Shown: positions 20,801 to 30,128 of the stretch, one piece after another
How positions within the stretch are numbered: position 1 is the stretch's first letter
Layout: each line of letters opens with the position of its first letter
Assembly: GCA_949358305.1 (NCBI GenBank)
Contig: OX442320.1
Coordinates: 4,046,259 to 4,110,258 of the forward strand
DNA length: 64,000 bases
Source of the DNA: Strigamia acuminata
Taxonomy: Eukaryota; Arthropoda; Chilopoda; Geophilomorpha; Linotaeniidae
Direction of reading: 5' to 3'
Program-made: the position numbers and the translations under genes
The notes under the pieces: generated by a model
What the model was told of the DNA's origin: nothing
The model's input: only the letters and a program-made list of their open reading frames with translations
Databases searched by the model: none

Positions 20801-21199
20801 TAACAAGGTCGCACGAGTTCGAGGGAAAGAGCACGGCGCAGCACAGAGAAGCCAACCTGCAGGAGGTGTTTTTGAGTGATATTGGATGACGCGTGACCGG
20901 AAGTGCTGTAAAGGTGTCATAAATTATCTTGTTTCACCCTTTGTTCCCCTGAATTTGTACTTGTGACCCCCAGAAATTACAATAAACTTGTTCTTAACCC
21001 AAAAAAGACATGCTTTATTTCGAGAATTCATAAAAGTTAGAAAAGTAGTAAATTTACACAGTTTTAGTCAAAATTAGTTACAAATCGACTTTGCGAATCT
21101 TCAAACATTAAGCACCTATAAATAGAAGTATTTTACTTACATTTGTGTAGCTAGCACAATCAGGAAGAAAAACATAAAGCGGAAAGCAGTTGCGTTCAT
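14817..21199 (-). CDS. Secreted ICK peptide B, intron split by BEL/Pao element
   Basis: Exon 1 is 21199-21141 (signal peptide of about 19 residues, donor AT|gtaagt); exon 2 is 14940-14817 (acceptor tttttcag, stop TAA). Six cysteines: C-x6-C-x6-CC-x4-C-x5-C. The original intron was about 240 bp, as in the paralogue at 55049-55484; a 5.95-kb BEL/Pao element now sits in it, in the opposite orientation. Reading frame and splice sites are intact, so expression is possible if the intron is still spliced, but the long antisense element could silence it. Confidence 0.78.
15155..15483 (+). repeat. BEL/Pao 5' LTR
   Basis: 329 bp, starting TGTGAAAACTGGCGTTGTTA. It contains AATAAA (at about 15360). It is followed at once by the primer-binding site. 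Confidence 0.92.
15484..15501 (+). promoter_or_regulatory. BEL/Pao primer-binding site
   Basis: TGGTGCCGAAACCCGGGA directly abuts the 5' LTR. It begins TGG, complementary to a tRNA CCA end. I did not assign the tRNA species. Confidence 0.8.
15583..20781 (+). CDS. BEL/Pao gag-pol polyprotein
   Basis: Single frame of about 1732 residues from ATG 15583; the frame is open a few codons upstream but without ATG. Order: gag with the BEL capsid-like region (NPVEWSKFWSNFE), CCHC-type knuckles near residues 343-405, aspartic protease (MFDGGSHRSFIS near 454), RT (IGDIKQAFHQ near 795; catalytic box FYVDEFL near 876), RNase H (FCDASPLAYG near 1050), integrase zinc finger (HGG...CFVCKR), core DDE (GVDFAGP, YSDNALTF, WERM) and C-terminal LKRWKLRQLKLGHWW. 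The stop TGA lies inside the 3' LTR. The RT box reads YVDE where the family has YVDD, which may impair catalysis. Confidence 0.93.
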   Translation: MDALDRLRAQQATSREGAKRLCNAVLVELANVAPEILALKRLKNQLLAKSEQLTALDDKISPMIVTRADLEKEESDNEDFRKLIIDSLTDIEVKLEELLRPPAPVIPPAIPIGGSATSNSGEGTIKLPKLVMRNFSGNPVEWSKFWSNFELSVHGNGSLTAKAKFVYLNSVLEGTAATVVHGLKISDENYETAVTLLQNRFGRKEVIVNAHIQTLMKLKPVKRVIDLVELRRLYDTCELHIRSLETEEIDTATFGIVLCPLIRNAVPDVIALDFARKNKENTHDMKLFLEFFRAELELREEHVAVSDQTEKPAAKTFVDYKKPTRNDKIASANALTTNVSSSSCVFCDDASHKKEDCLLNIPDRLKRCMSKRTCFRCLGSKHMARSCPQKEKCVNCERFHHILLCEASNTKPETVLVSTLTAAAITAENTDLFLQVLMTNVESNCKTKAVQCMFDGGSHRSFISQKLVNELDAQVVGKQNMQISSFGDSKTESVCRRRVKVTLRNITDTNKFVDLELIEVPRITHSVARQSGPNVREMLRKHKITLNIDQMSTQQDEVAILIGADHFWRIVTGESKRLDEGLMCLHTSLGWTIHGAIRSQDETVRQSATHVNLVQYEDRLDHLLQRFWELEAVGIPHETLTSAQDEDDQAVAKFKESINWTGERYEVRLPWLLDKSELDSNYQIALKRLWNLVRKFKQNPDLYHRYKKVLDDQKIAGIIETAPEVANQTGCYYLPHRPVIRERRSTTKLRIVYDASSHAQKSRSLNDCLFTRPNLLPELINALLFFRQFIVALIGDIKQAFHQILLALADRDAVRFLWIADGWDVEGPIVLEILRQTRVLFGASPSPYLLNGTIQHHLEQYADRFPELIMKLLKRFYVDEFLNSEKTTTEAIDVYKKTSTIMLEANMELVKWYSNSPVLREQFAVDHPTATFESEQKVLGLKWNGERDDLSLELEDVKATLERESNTKRQVIQLVAQIFDPLGFASPFTVSGKLFFQQLWKLQIGWDSRLSLELLEQWEKWKKQLPLLENICVPRHFGLDAELNNHEIHLFCDASPLAYGVVAYNRVRHPNGSCNVFFILSKCRIAPIKTITLPRLELMGALLLARIAHRLKQFTTAKVTAWTDSTIVLCWLNEKRKAIPFVARRVEEIQIHVPFSSWRHCPGVQNPTDLLTRGIDAEALIQANTWWNGPEWLVKDENEWPDIKIDENSDEIDSEDYLAAAAVIPEPPLMDEPSKYGSWRRLVRVTGWVQRFVKNTRDKVRNGAPLTVNELSAAELYWLRVMQQSNFATELAALSHRQEFAHNSFLNKVSCYIDENGLMRLNTRLRWAKIDSNMKNPYVLPSNHILTTLIVSEAHQRIFHGGLGETLAEIRQKFWMPKLRRTVKSVLHKCFVCKRVQGRFVRQTESSLPPDRVTQAEPFQVVGVDFAGPLYQRSGEKCYIVVFTCAVVRAVHLELVSSMNTERFIQALKRFFARRGVPSTIYSDNALTFKRTEKELCVLLNAVRGEQIQGFLTERGVKWQYIVERAPWWGGFWERMVKSTKSSLKKVLGKSSLDFEELTTILSEVESCINSRPLSYVYTEDEDSHPLTPAHFLVGKRSCTLPDPSQKTIQQLPSTSVTILKRWKLRQLKLGHWWTRWQKEYLTELRVHRKNDKNSREVKQGDVVLVEELNQPRMTWKIGRVVEIFRGRDGRVRACEIKLPVGKNLRRPVQRLCVLETHDMEELSGDTTPAPV
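20777..21105 (+). repeat. BEL/Pao 3' LTR
   Basis: 329 bp, one mismatch to the 5' LTR. The polyprotein stop codon overlaps its first bases (ccagTGTGA). Confidence 0.92.
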
Positions 21200-21273
21200 T
21201 TTCAGTGTTGGGTTCTTTACTGTGTGAAATATAAATTTCATCTGAATTTATATTTGCAAACGTCGGCAATATA

Positions 21274-22039
21274 CAGGGTGTCCTAAAAGTCTGGTTCCAT
21301 CCAAATATTTCCTGAGCAATTGCATCTAGGCCAACTTTGATGAAGCGATCATATAGGAAGTTGGGTGAGAGCAATCCAATGACGTCATCAAATTTGACCT
21401 TGAAGGCCATTTTCAAGGTCATTCACTTGCTAACTTCTAAACCAATCAGGTTAGAGAAAAAAAGTCAATTACAAAGTTGTAGAGCACCATCAAATTAGTA
21501 CTAACCAATTTATCTTAGTCATCTTAAGTTAAATGTTTTCTTTTTAAAAAGAAGATAAATCAGCTGAAATAAAGTCAGCCATTGTGACAATACTTAAATT
21601 TTTATTAGAAAAATACTGAATTACTTAGATAAACGTATTCAAATGTGCATTATTATGCAAGTAAACAAGAAAAACCCCTGCCTTTTTTTCATGCCTCAAT
21701 AATTATTTTATCACAAGAATAAAAAATTTCACTTTGTGGATTTTTTTTTTTGATTTGCCTCGTTTTTAAAAAGAAAACATTTGACTTAAAATGACTAAGA
21801 TAAATTGGATAGTATTAATTTGATGGTGCTCTACAACTTTGTAAATGACTTTTTTTCTCTAACCTGATTGGTTTAGAAGTTAGCAAGTGAATGACCTTGA
21901 AAATGGCCTTCAAGGTCAAATTTGATGATGTCATTGGATTGCTCTCACCCAACTTCCTATACGATCGCTTCATCAAAGTTGGCCTAAATGCAATTGCTCA
22001 GGAAATATTTGGAGGGAACCAGACTTTTAGGACACCCTG
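21274..22039. mobile_element. Fold-back mariner-like element with about 280-bp arms
   Basis: CAGGGTGTCCTAAAAGTCTG at the left and its inverse at the right, with arms of about 280 bp pairing throughout and TA on both sides (21272-21273, 22040-22041). The paralogous site at about 26397 shows the empty TA. No transposase; the centre is A/T-rich. A diverged relative lies at 54077-54716. Confidence 0.85.
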
Positions 22040-22139
22040 TATAGTATACAACAATACCGGCTTAATTATTTATAATTGCAATTTTTAATTGCATATTAAA
22101 ATTATAAATAACTTAGAATTAGTCACCGTATGCAATCAG

Positions 22140-22440
22140 AGTGAGATCAAATTTTATAAATGGATATTTTAGAATTTTATAAATGGATGTTTTAAATTTT
22201 TATAAATGGATATTTTAAAATTTTATAAATGGATATTTTAAAATTAAAATTTTATAAATGGATATTTTAAAATTGTATAAATGTATATTTTAAAATTTTA
22301 CAAATCCATATTTTAAAATTTTACAAATCCATATTTTAAAATTTTATGAATGGATATTTTATAATTTTATAAATGGATATTTTAAATTTTTATAAATGTA
22401 TATTTTTAAATTTTATAAATGGATCTTACAGGATGTTACA
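22140..22440. repeat. A/T satellite, 23-bp units (block A copy)
   Basis: About a dozen units like ATTTTATAAATGGATATTTT in tandem with a few substitutions. The same unit forms the large array at 26510-28617 and 37011-37510. Confidence 0.9.
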
Positions 22441-23619
22441 GACCCTCTAGCAGCATCTAAACCAGCTCTACAAATAATTGTTTGGATTGCATGAAAACTG
22501 TAATCGGTCGATTTCTTTTACAATCAGTCGATGAAGCTATTTGTAGTTGAATTGTATATTTTCTTTACAATAAATAGAAATTAAAGAAAAATTTAATTAC
22601 CGTATGCATTAATTATATAACTATTGCGCTGAAATGCACATTATTTGTTTTAGTCCCTCACAGGATAAGTTGAAAATGGTGTTTTCTGTTACCATCGGTT
22701 GTAATATGGGATCTGGCAGTGACGCCATCTACTGACAACTTTTCCAAACTTTTCATATTTTTGACATTGTTACACAGTAATTTGCTCGCCAAACTCGTCC
22801 AGGTAAGAGACATTTTTTATGTCCAACGCTGTGCCATGTGCAAGCTGGTATGAGGATATATGAACCAAATGTTTTTTTTGAAATATGCTTCTATTTTTAT
22901 TATTTTAAGCCCGATTGGCTTGAGATTTTGTTTATACTTTCTTCAGATGTACCTATTTAACTGCTTAAAATTTCAAGGTTTAATTAAAACTAGATTTAAT
23001 TTGAGGTCAATCCAGATATATTATTTCACATTCACAGGAGTATGAGGATGTATGGATTTGACTAGTAGATGCGTTGTTCGCAAACATCATCATCAGATCG
23101 ATCAATTAGATAAATAGGGGATAATAGGAGATCTCCTATTAACTTAATCAACCCAAGAGAGTCAGTTTACTCCTTGACTCAGAAATTTAATGTTCTCTTC
23201 AGTTTATCTCACAAAGGGCTGTTAAAGGCTTTGGCTGACATCCTTCTTCAGTTATAACATTCATTTGAGAAAACTTTGTTCATATAACATTTGATAATTG
23301 TTTGTGTAGTTTATTTGCGTTTGATTGAATTAAGTGCACTTACAATTTGATTTAACTGTAAAAAGATATAGTTAACACAGAAACATAAAATCATGTAAAA
23401 AAAGGATTAAGAACATTTGTATAAGTCTGCAGTCTTTTAAACTGTTTGATTTTGTAATCTTTAATACTTGAATTTGTTTGCGGATATTTACTTTGTGGAA
23501 ATTTCCAATTGATTAAATAAAAGAGCAATTGAAATTAAAACTAGAAGTCATTCTTAATAAACCCTTAAAACCCCTAAAATCCAGTTACGGGACAGAACTA
23601 ATAAACCACGTAACAAAAC
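22441..23619. other. Non-coding, end of block A
   Basis: 22640-22800 matches 60650-60860 (end of block C) closely, including gggatctggcagtgac and a CTCF-like gccatctact segment at 22721-22736. The rest to 23619 is A/T-rich with no gene seen. Confidence 0.6.
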
Positions 23620-23850
23620 TCAAAACCACCACAACGTTGCCTTAACTCCTATTGGTTGAGCCATCTCATTGTTGTAGTGGCACAAAAAAGTAGCCCATAA
23701 CACCAGAATTGTAATCTAACTAGTCAAAACCACCAATAAAAAAATTAAACCTTTGTTTACCTGCCAAAAGAAACCAACAAACTATACTCTTGTTCGAGTC
23801 AAGAAGAGCCTTAATTCCCCATTGGTGGAGCCATTTTACTGGTGTAGGGA
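23620..23850 (-). repeat. Dispersed repeat, inverted relative to 11040-11350
   Basis: Contains the complements of the 11050-11340 landmarks (ccacaacgttg..cctattggtt; cttgttcgagtcaagaag). No coding sequence. Probably a MITE or SINE-type family of unknown class. Confidence 0.55.
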
Positions 23851-23939
23851 TCCAAAAAATAAACCCCAACACCAGAATTTCATTACAATGTACAGACATT
23901 GTAATCGATTGCCTAGGTGATCGCTAAAATTTCAAAATT

Positions 23940-24716
23940 GTGTGCTTTCCAGACAAGTTGGGGATGACAACTGTGGACGCACAAAATTACCTGCTGGACG
24001 GGCTGAAAAACAAAACGGCGACAACACCGATGTACTTCATGCAATATCAGCACATCAGCGAGATCGTTCGCACGATGTGGGGCGTGGAGGCACATGCGAA
24101 GGGTGCAACATTCGAGACAAAAGGGAAAACGATGACGGCAAAACCGAACGGAAAGGGGTACGACGCGGGACCTAAATGTTTTAAATGCGGCGAAAAGGGG
24201 CACCAGCAAGCAGACTGCACCAACGAATTTAAATGTTTCAAATGTCATGAGTCGGGACATTTGTCGAGCGCATGTACCAATGGGGTGAAATGCTTCAACT
24301 GTAATGGATTTGGGCACATGGCAAATGCGTGCCCGGAACCAAAGAAAGAACGAAGGCAACCGTCGAAAGCCAAGTTAGATGTTAAATCAAAGAAGATCGA
24401 TAAAGTCTTGGTCACTGGGATGCAGCCGAAATTTCAAGTCGAGATGCGAGTTGACAGAGTCGAAGTGGCAATCAATTCAAGGGTGAATCCGTCGACCAAA
24501 AAGACGCCACTGGAAGTTCTCTACGGATTCCAACCAAGAACCATCGTCGAGCCGAAATTAGCAGCGCTGGTGGTCGAAGAAAGCGGCGAAGACGAGGCTG
24601 ACATCAAGCGTACGAGAGACGAGGCACTCGAGATGCTGACAACGAACCAGATCAAGCAGAAGAAGGCATTTGACAAACACCGAGGGCCAAATCGCGAAAC
24701 AAAGTCGGGGATATAG
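23940..24716 (+). pseudogene. Retroelement gag zinc knuckles joined to integrase tail (internally deleted)
   Basis: The frame opens with gag-like sequence, then three CCHC knuckles (CFKCGEKGHQQADC, CFKCHESGHLSSAC, CFNCNGFGHMANAC). It passes after about 40 residues into the integrase C-terminal region (AINSRVNPSTKKTPLEVLYG..., then MLTTNQIKQKKAFDKHRGP). Protease, RT, RNase H and the integrase core are missing, so pol has been deleted between gag and the end of integrase. Its G+C is higher than the surroundings. The frame is lost near 24705. Confidence 0.75.
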
Positions 24717-25033
24717 TTGTCGTTCGGCGGAAGGCGATTGCCATACAGGGCAAGGCCGGAAATCTCAGCAGTTTATACCGGGGACCGCTACGAGTGAGCA
24801 GAAAGATTTCGAGCACGGTATACGAGGTCACGAGCCTCGAGGATCCACCACGGTATAAGACAACAGCGCCAATCGACCAGATGAAGAAATGGGCGTTTGA
24901 AGACGACGCAATGTCGGAAGCAGAGGAGGGCGAATCAACGAGCGTCGGCGAGGGCGCCGACATTAGTCGGATGACCGAATGTGGAGTTCCAGAGTTCGAG
25001 ACAGCCGACGTCACGTCGCTGGGGGGCATTTAA
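24701..25033 (+). pseudogene. Integrase C-terminal tail continuing in another frame
   Basis: It begins KVGDIVVVRRKAIAIQGKAG, the expected continuation of the preceding integrase tail but one frame away, then LYRGPLRVSRKISSTVYEV and an acidic tail ending in TAA at 25031-25033. A one-base indel around 24695-24705 explains the break. AATAAA follows at about 25106. Confidence 0.7.
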
Positions 25034-25204
25034 ACGTGATGCAGATACGTCCGAGGGGCGTTCAGATGTCGGAACCAATAGGAGCCGACTACCTTTGTAT
25101 TTAAAATAAATCAGTCACTTTGATTTTACCAAGCAAGCGTGTGTGTCGTGGACCAGTGGGTCCGCCATTTTTATTTCCAAAGTCACAACTAGCAATAGTT
25201 CACA

Positions 25205-25451
25205 AAATCTATAAAAAAAAAGCGAATGCAAACCGGAAAACAGCCGTGAGACGGAGCGCCGTAATGAAACACGTTTCCGCCGCATCCCGAATGATCGTCC
25301 TGACCAATCGGGCAAGTGCGAACTGCCAACGTATACATGACTTGTGTGGATTATCGAAATAAATAAAGTTCTTTTGGGTTCAATTAATATTTTTAATATT
25401 TCCAATTTTAATATTTTCAATTACAATTTTCACATTCGAAAATCATGATCA
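25205..25451. repeat. Start of paralogous block B (non-coding lead)
   Basis: The gcgaatgcaaaccgg...cgtttccgccgcatcccg segment matches 14586-14757 and 54815-54980 and ends at aatcatgatcatt just before the peptide stop. The left boundary abuts the gag-integrase remnant. Confidence 0.75.
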
Positions 25452-26326
25452 TTACTGTAGATCAGCAGGTTCATTACATAAATTAGCAATGGAACAAGCA
25501 GAAGGAAAGCAGCATTCTCCGTCTCCCCTTCGTCCACAAGGTTTGTCTTGTTCTATACATGCACCATTTACGATATCACTGAAAAAGAGTTCTGAGAAAA
25601 ATTAATAATTTAATTTCTACTTGAGATTGATAAAAAAAAAGACAGAATGTAGTTTTAATTAAATTAAATATACCGGTATTTGAATCACATGGATCACCTC
25701 TACAGCACTTCCGCCATGGCAATAGTAAATTTGTCAGAAAATTGCTTTAGATTGAAAGAATCGAGACTGAAAAGTGAGCAGAGGGCAGGTTCGCGAAAAC
25801 TGAATACTGAAATTGCAAATTATTACATCTTTCTTGGTTTATTTGTTTTGTCGGAGACTATTTAGACAAAAAATTGACATAGTTTACACCACATACATCA
25901 TGTGTTGTGGCATAATTTATTTAACTTCATACAAGTAAATGGATTTTTCATCCATTATTCTTCTATCTACATTCTCCATCACGACATTCAAAAGACGAAC
26001 AACAATCATCTTTCGTTTCGCAACGTTTCTTGTATTTTCCACATCCACTAACATTGGTAACGCTTAAAAATAAAAAATAAAAATAAAAGAAATCGTGTTA
26101 TTTTCATTGACTGTTTTAAAATTTAAATTTATATTAGACTATAAACGAGAGGTCATAATTCTACCATTGATCAAGCGGTTAATAAAATAGAGTGCAATAA
26201 TATCATACGGGATTTAAAAGAATGCAAACCCAACACATTAAGCACCTCAAAATACTTTACTTACGTTAGCGTAGCTACCACAATCAGGAAGAAAAACATA
26301 AAGCGGAAAGCAGTTGATGCGTTCAT
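25452..26326 (-). CDS. Secreted ICK peptide C (distal alternative body exon)
   Basis: Body exon 25578-25452 (acceptor aacactttttcag-like, stop TAA), six cysteines C-x6-C-x7-CC-x4-C-x5-C, closest to peptides B and E. The only upstream signal exon in range is 26326-26265 (20 residues, donor AC|gtaagt), also usable by peptide D. Its phase (two bases out, one base in) matches both body exons. The intron of the B/E type resumes at about 26087, so about 440 bp carrying the D exon was inserted into the C intron. Expression from the shared exon is inferred. Confidence 0.72.
25690..25730 (-). pseudogene. Possible remnant of a further ICK body exon
   Basis: In one minus-strand frame the segment reads P-W-R-K-C-C-R-G-D-P-C-D-S, i.e. 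a CC-x4-C pattern as in the other body exons, but an upstream stop and no acceptor leave it non-functional. It lies inside the about 440-bp segment that also carries exon D. Could be chance. Confidence 0.25.
25963..26326 (-). CDS. Secreted ICK peptide D (proximal alternative body exon)
   Basis: Signal exon 26326-26265, body exon 26062-25963 (acceptor ttttttaag, stop TAG). Cysteines C-x6-C-x5-CC-x4-C-x4-C: a six-cysteine knot with tighter last loop than B, C and E. The body is charged (K/R/D/E-rich). Distance from signal exon to body exon is about 200 bp, normal for this family. It shares its signal exon with C. Confidence 0.78.
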
Positions 26327-26509
26327 TTTCAGTGTTGAGTTCTTTACTGTGTGAAATATAAATTTCATCTGAATTTAGATTTGCAAACGTCGGCAATATA
26401 TAGTCTATATACAACAATACCGGCTTAATTATTTATAATTGCAATTTTTAATTGCATATTAAAATTATAAATAACTTAGAATTAGTCACCTATGCAATCA
26501 GAGTGAGAT

Positions 26510-28617
26510 AAAATTTTATAAATGGATATTTTAGAATTTTATAAATGGATATTTTAAAATTTTTTAAATGGATATTTTAAAATTTTATAAATGGATGTTA
26601 GAATTTTATAAATGGGTATTTTAAAATTTTATAAATGGATATTTTAGAATTTTATAAATGGATATTTTAAATTTTTATAAATGTACGGAGTTTATTTTAA
26701 AATTTTACAAATTTTTATTTTAAAATTTTATAAATGGATATTTTAAAATTTTATAAATGTATATATTTTAAAATTTTATAAATGTATATATTTTAAAATT
26801 TTTAAAATGTATACTTTAATATTTTATAAATGAATATTTTAAAATTTTTTAAATGGATATTTTAAAATTTTATAAATGGATATGTTAGAATTTTATAAAT
26901 GGGTATTTTAAAATTTTATAAATGGATCTTTTAGAATTTTATAAATGGATATTTTAGAATTTTATAAATGGATATTTTAAAATTTTTTAAATGGAATTTT
27001 AAAATTTTATAAATGGATGTGTTAGAATTTTAAAAATGGGTATTTTAAAATTTTATAAATGGATATTTTAGAATTTTATAAATGGATATTTTAGAATTTT
27101 ATAAATGGATATTTTAAATTTTTATAAATGGATATTTTAAATTTTTATAAATGGATATTTTAAATTTTTATAAATGTACGGAGTATATTTTAAAATTTTA
27201 CAAATTCATATTTTAAAATTTTATAAATGGATATTTTTAAATTTTATAAATGTATATATTTTAAAATTTTAAAAATGCATACCGGTACTTTAATATTTTA
27301 TAAATGGATATTTTAGAATTATATAAACAGATATTTTAGAATTTTATTAATGAATACTTTAAAACTTTATTGCAATCAGAGTGAGATCAAATTTTATAAA
27401 TGAATATTTTAGAATTTTATAAATGGATATTTTAAAATTTTATAAATGGATATTTTAATATTTTATAAATGGATATTTTAGAATTATACAAATAGATATT
27501 TTAAAATTTTATAAATGAATACTTTAAAACTTTATTGCAATTTTTAATTGCATCTTAAAATTAAAAAAAAACTTAGAATTAGTCACCGTATGCAATCAGA
27601 GTGAGATCAAATTTTATAAATGAATATTTTAGAACTTTATAAATGGATATTTTAAAATTTTATAAATGAATATTTTAAAATTTTATAAATGTATACTTTA
27701 AAATTTTACAAATTCATATTTTAAAATTTTATAAATGGATATTTTAGAATTTTATATATGTATATATTTTAAAATTTTATAAATGGATATTTTAAAATTT
27801 TATAAATGGATATTTTAGAATTTTATATATGTATATATTTTAAAATTTTAAAAATGGATATTTTAAAATTTTATAAATGGATATGTTAGAATTTTATAAA
27901 TGGGTATTTTAAAATTTTATAAATGGATATTTTAGAATTTTATATATGTATATATTTTAAAATTAAAAAAATGGATATTTTAAAATTTTATAAATTGATG
28001 TTAGAATTTTATAAATGTATTTTAAAATTTTATAAATGGATATTTTAGAATTATATAAATAGATATTTTGAAATTTTATTAATGAATACTTTAAAACTTT
28101 ATTGCAATTTTTAATTGAAAAAAAAAAAAAAAAAAAATTAAAAGAAAACTTAGAATTAGTCACCGTGTGCAATCAGAGTGAGATCAAATTTTATAAATGA
28201 ATATTTTAAAATTTTATAAATGGATATTTTAAAATTTTATAAATAGATATTTTAAAATTTTATAAATGGATATTTTAGAATTTTATAAGTGTATATATTT
28301 TAAAATTTAAAAAATGGGTATTTTAAAATTTTATAAATAGATATTTTAGAATTTTATAATTGAATATTTTAATATTTCATAAATGAATATTTTAGAATTA
28401 TTTCAATAAATATTTTGAAATTTTATTAATGAATACTTTAAAACTTTATTGCAATTTTTAATTGAAAAAAAAAAAAAAAAAAAAATTAAAAGAAAACTTA
28501 GAATTAGTCACCGTGTGCAATCAGAGTGAGATCAAATTTTATAAATGAATATTTTAAAATTTTATAAATGGATATTTTAAAATTTTATAAATAGATATTT
28601 TAAAATTTTATAAATGG
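26510..28617. repeat. Large A/T satellite array (23-bp units, higher-order spacers)
   Basis: Dozens of units of TTTATAAATGGATATTTTAA with variants (gtatatatt, gaatacttt). At intervals (about 27540, 28100, 28450) a non-satellite spacer recurs: gcaatttttaattg, then acttagaattagtcaccg and gcaatcagagtgagatc. This gives a higher-order structure. The array continues after the gypsy insertion at 37011. Confidence 0.92.
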
Positions 28618-28621
28618 ATAT

Positions 28622-29193
28622 TGTCACGTGTACGAACCGTGCCAATTGATGCGCGATTCGTAGCACGTAATTCGAATCATTATTAGGTTAAATGTTGCTA
28701 AATTTCGGCCACAGATGGCGCTGACGGCTTGGACTCCGTCATCGCCATGTGATGGACCGATCAATTCAATTATGGGGTTTATGGCAGATTTGCTATAAAT
28801 AAGGAGCCCGCACTAAGACAGGTCTCTAATCACTTTTGCTTTTCAGAACTAGAGAGTCTGATGTCGCCTCAATAAAGAGCGCGGCTGATGACTATAAAAC
28901 CAATTTAATTACATCGCAATTAAGTTATCACACAGTAGTTCATAACCCAATTAATAAAGGTTGTACATTTGACAAATGTAAGAAGTGACAATTTATCCAA
29001 AATAACATTCTGACCTGTTGAGAATAAATGTATCTGAATTTATAAGGGATCGAACAAACTTTGTTTGTCCGGTCAAATAAATCTGAATTGAATTTAAAGC
29101 ATAAATGAATCTCATTCTTTCCTTTCACACTCACTAAACCCCAATTAAACATAGTTGCGTGGAGACCTGATTAGGCCCGGATTCCACGTAACA
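28622..29193 (+). repeat. Ty3/gypsy 5' LTR
   Basis: Starts TGTCACGTGTACGAACCGTG and ends CACGTAACA. It contains a TATAAATA box (at about 28793) and AATAAA signals. A CTCF-like CCACAGATGGCGCTG sits at 28709-28723. Confidence 0.93.
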
Positions 29194-30128
29194 AATGGTG
29201 GAGATCGCGGTTCTTTCCCCGGGACCAAAAATTAGAATAAAAAACCCCGAAATTAGAGTTAAAAATCATTAAAATTGTAAAATCTAGAGTAAAATGAGTG
29301 AAATTGGAATTAAAATCACATAAAATTGGCAAATTTAGCTTAAAAATAGCTTTGAAATCATATAAAATTTAGAGAGATCCCAACCTAATTTGAATATGAG
29401 TGAGTCATTTGTGAAATTGATAGGAATGTGAGAGTGAGTCATTGCTAAAGAATAAATAGGTCAATTAGATTGAAAATTGGCAAGATTAAAAAAATAAAAT
29501 AAAATAGAATAGAAGCTTTGAAGGTTTAAATTGGATAAATTTGCATTTGAGTATTATTTATTGTGATATTTGACTTTTAATTGAATTGATATAGTATTAT
29601 TGATTGAACTTTGATAAAATTAAATGAAAGTGTATAGTAATGAAGAATTTAATTGTGAATGTAAGATAAAATTGAATAATAATAGAGAATATATTGTTTA
29701 TATTTATTAATGAATTTATTTTCTTTCCAGAGCATTTTTGTAAAGTGTTATTAATAAGAAGTTTTTCCTTGAATAGTTTTGATGAAATTTTGTAATTATG
29801 ACCGTGAAAATGAATTGTTTTTGATATTTTTGTAAAAAATGATGACCGTGAAAGTGTTTTTTTTTTTTTCCTTGAATTCTTTTGTGGAAATTTTGAGATT
29901 TGATTGTGAAGATTGAATTGTTCTAGTATTTTGAAATATTTCTGTGAAAATTGAAGTGTTTAATCACTGATTTATTTTTCAGAAAGTGAAAAGTGTTCTG
30001 TGTGCTAAAGAGTTATAGTGTTATTTATAACTGGAAAAGTGAATTAAAAGTGCTTCAAGTCTAAGGATTGTGTCTTCGAATTTAATTATTTAACAATTGC
30101 GGAATCCAAACGTTATAACTTTTCACAA
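29194..30128 (+). other. Gypsy primer-binding site and long A/T leader
   Basis: TGGTGGAGATCGCGG at 29196-29210, then about 850 bp of A/T-rich leader without a long frame. Acceptor-like tracts (tttctttccag near 29730, tttatttttcag near 29982) occur. The gag frame is already open from 30048 with no ATG. Confidence 0.7.

Larger units (their letters stand above)
15155..21105 (+). mobile_element. Full-length BEL/Pao LTR retrotransposon
   Basis: 329-bp LTRs at 15155-15483 and 20777-21105 are identical except for one base (a at about 15287, g in the right copy). The 5-bp target duplication CATTA lies at 15150-15154 and 21106-21110; paralogous sites at 26236 and 55390 show the uninterrupted CATTA-agcacc. 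One polyprotein frame is intact. The LTRs begin TGTGAAAACT and end CTTCAAA. High LTR identity means a recent insertion. Confidence 0.93.

Noticed and set aside
28940-29152. Identical 70-codon minus frames at 28940-29152 and 36757-36969
   Set aside because: They lie in the two identical LTRs of one gypsy element; simply a repeated non-coding frame.
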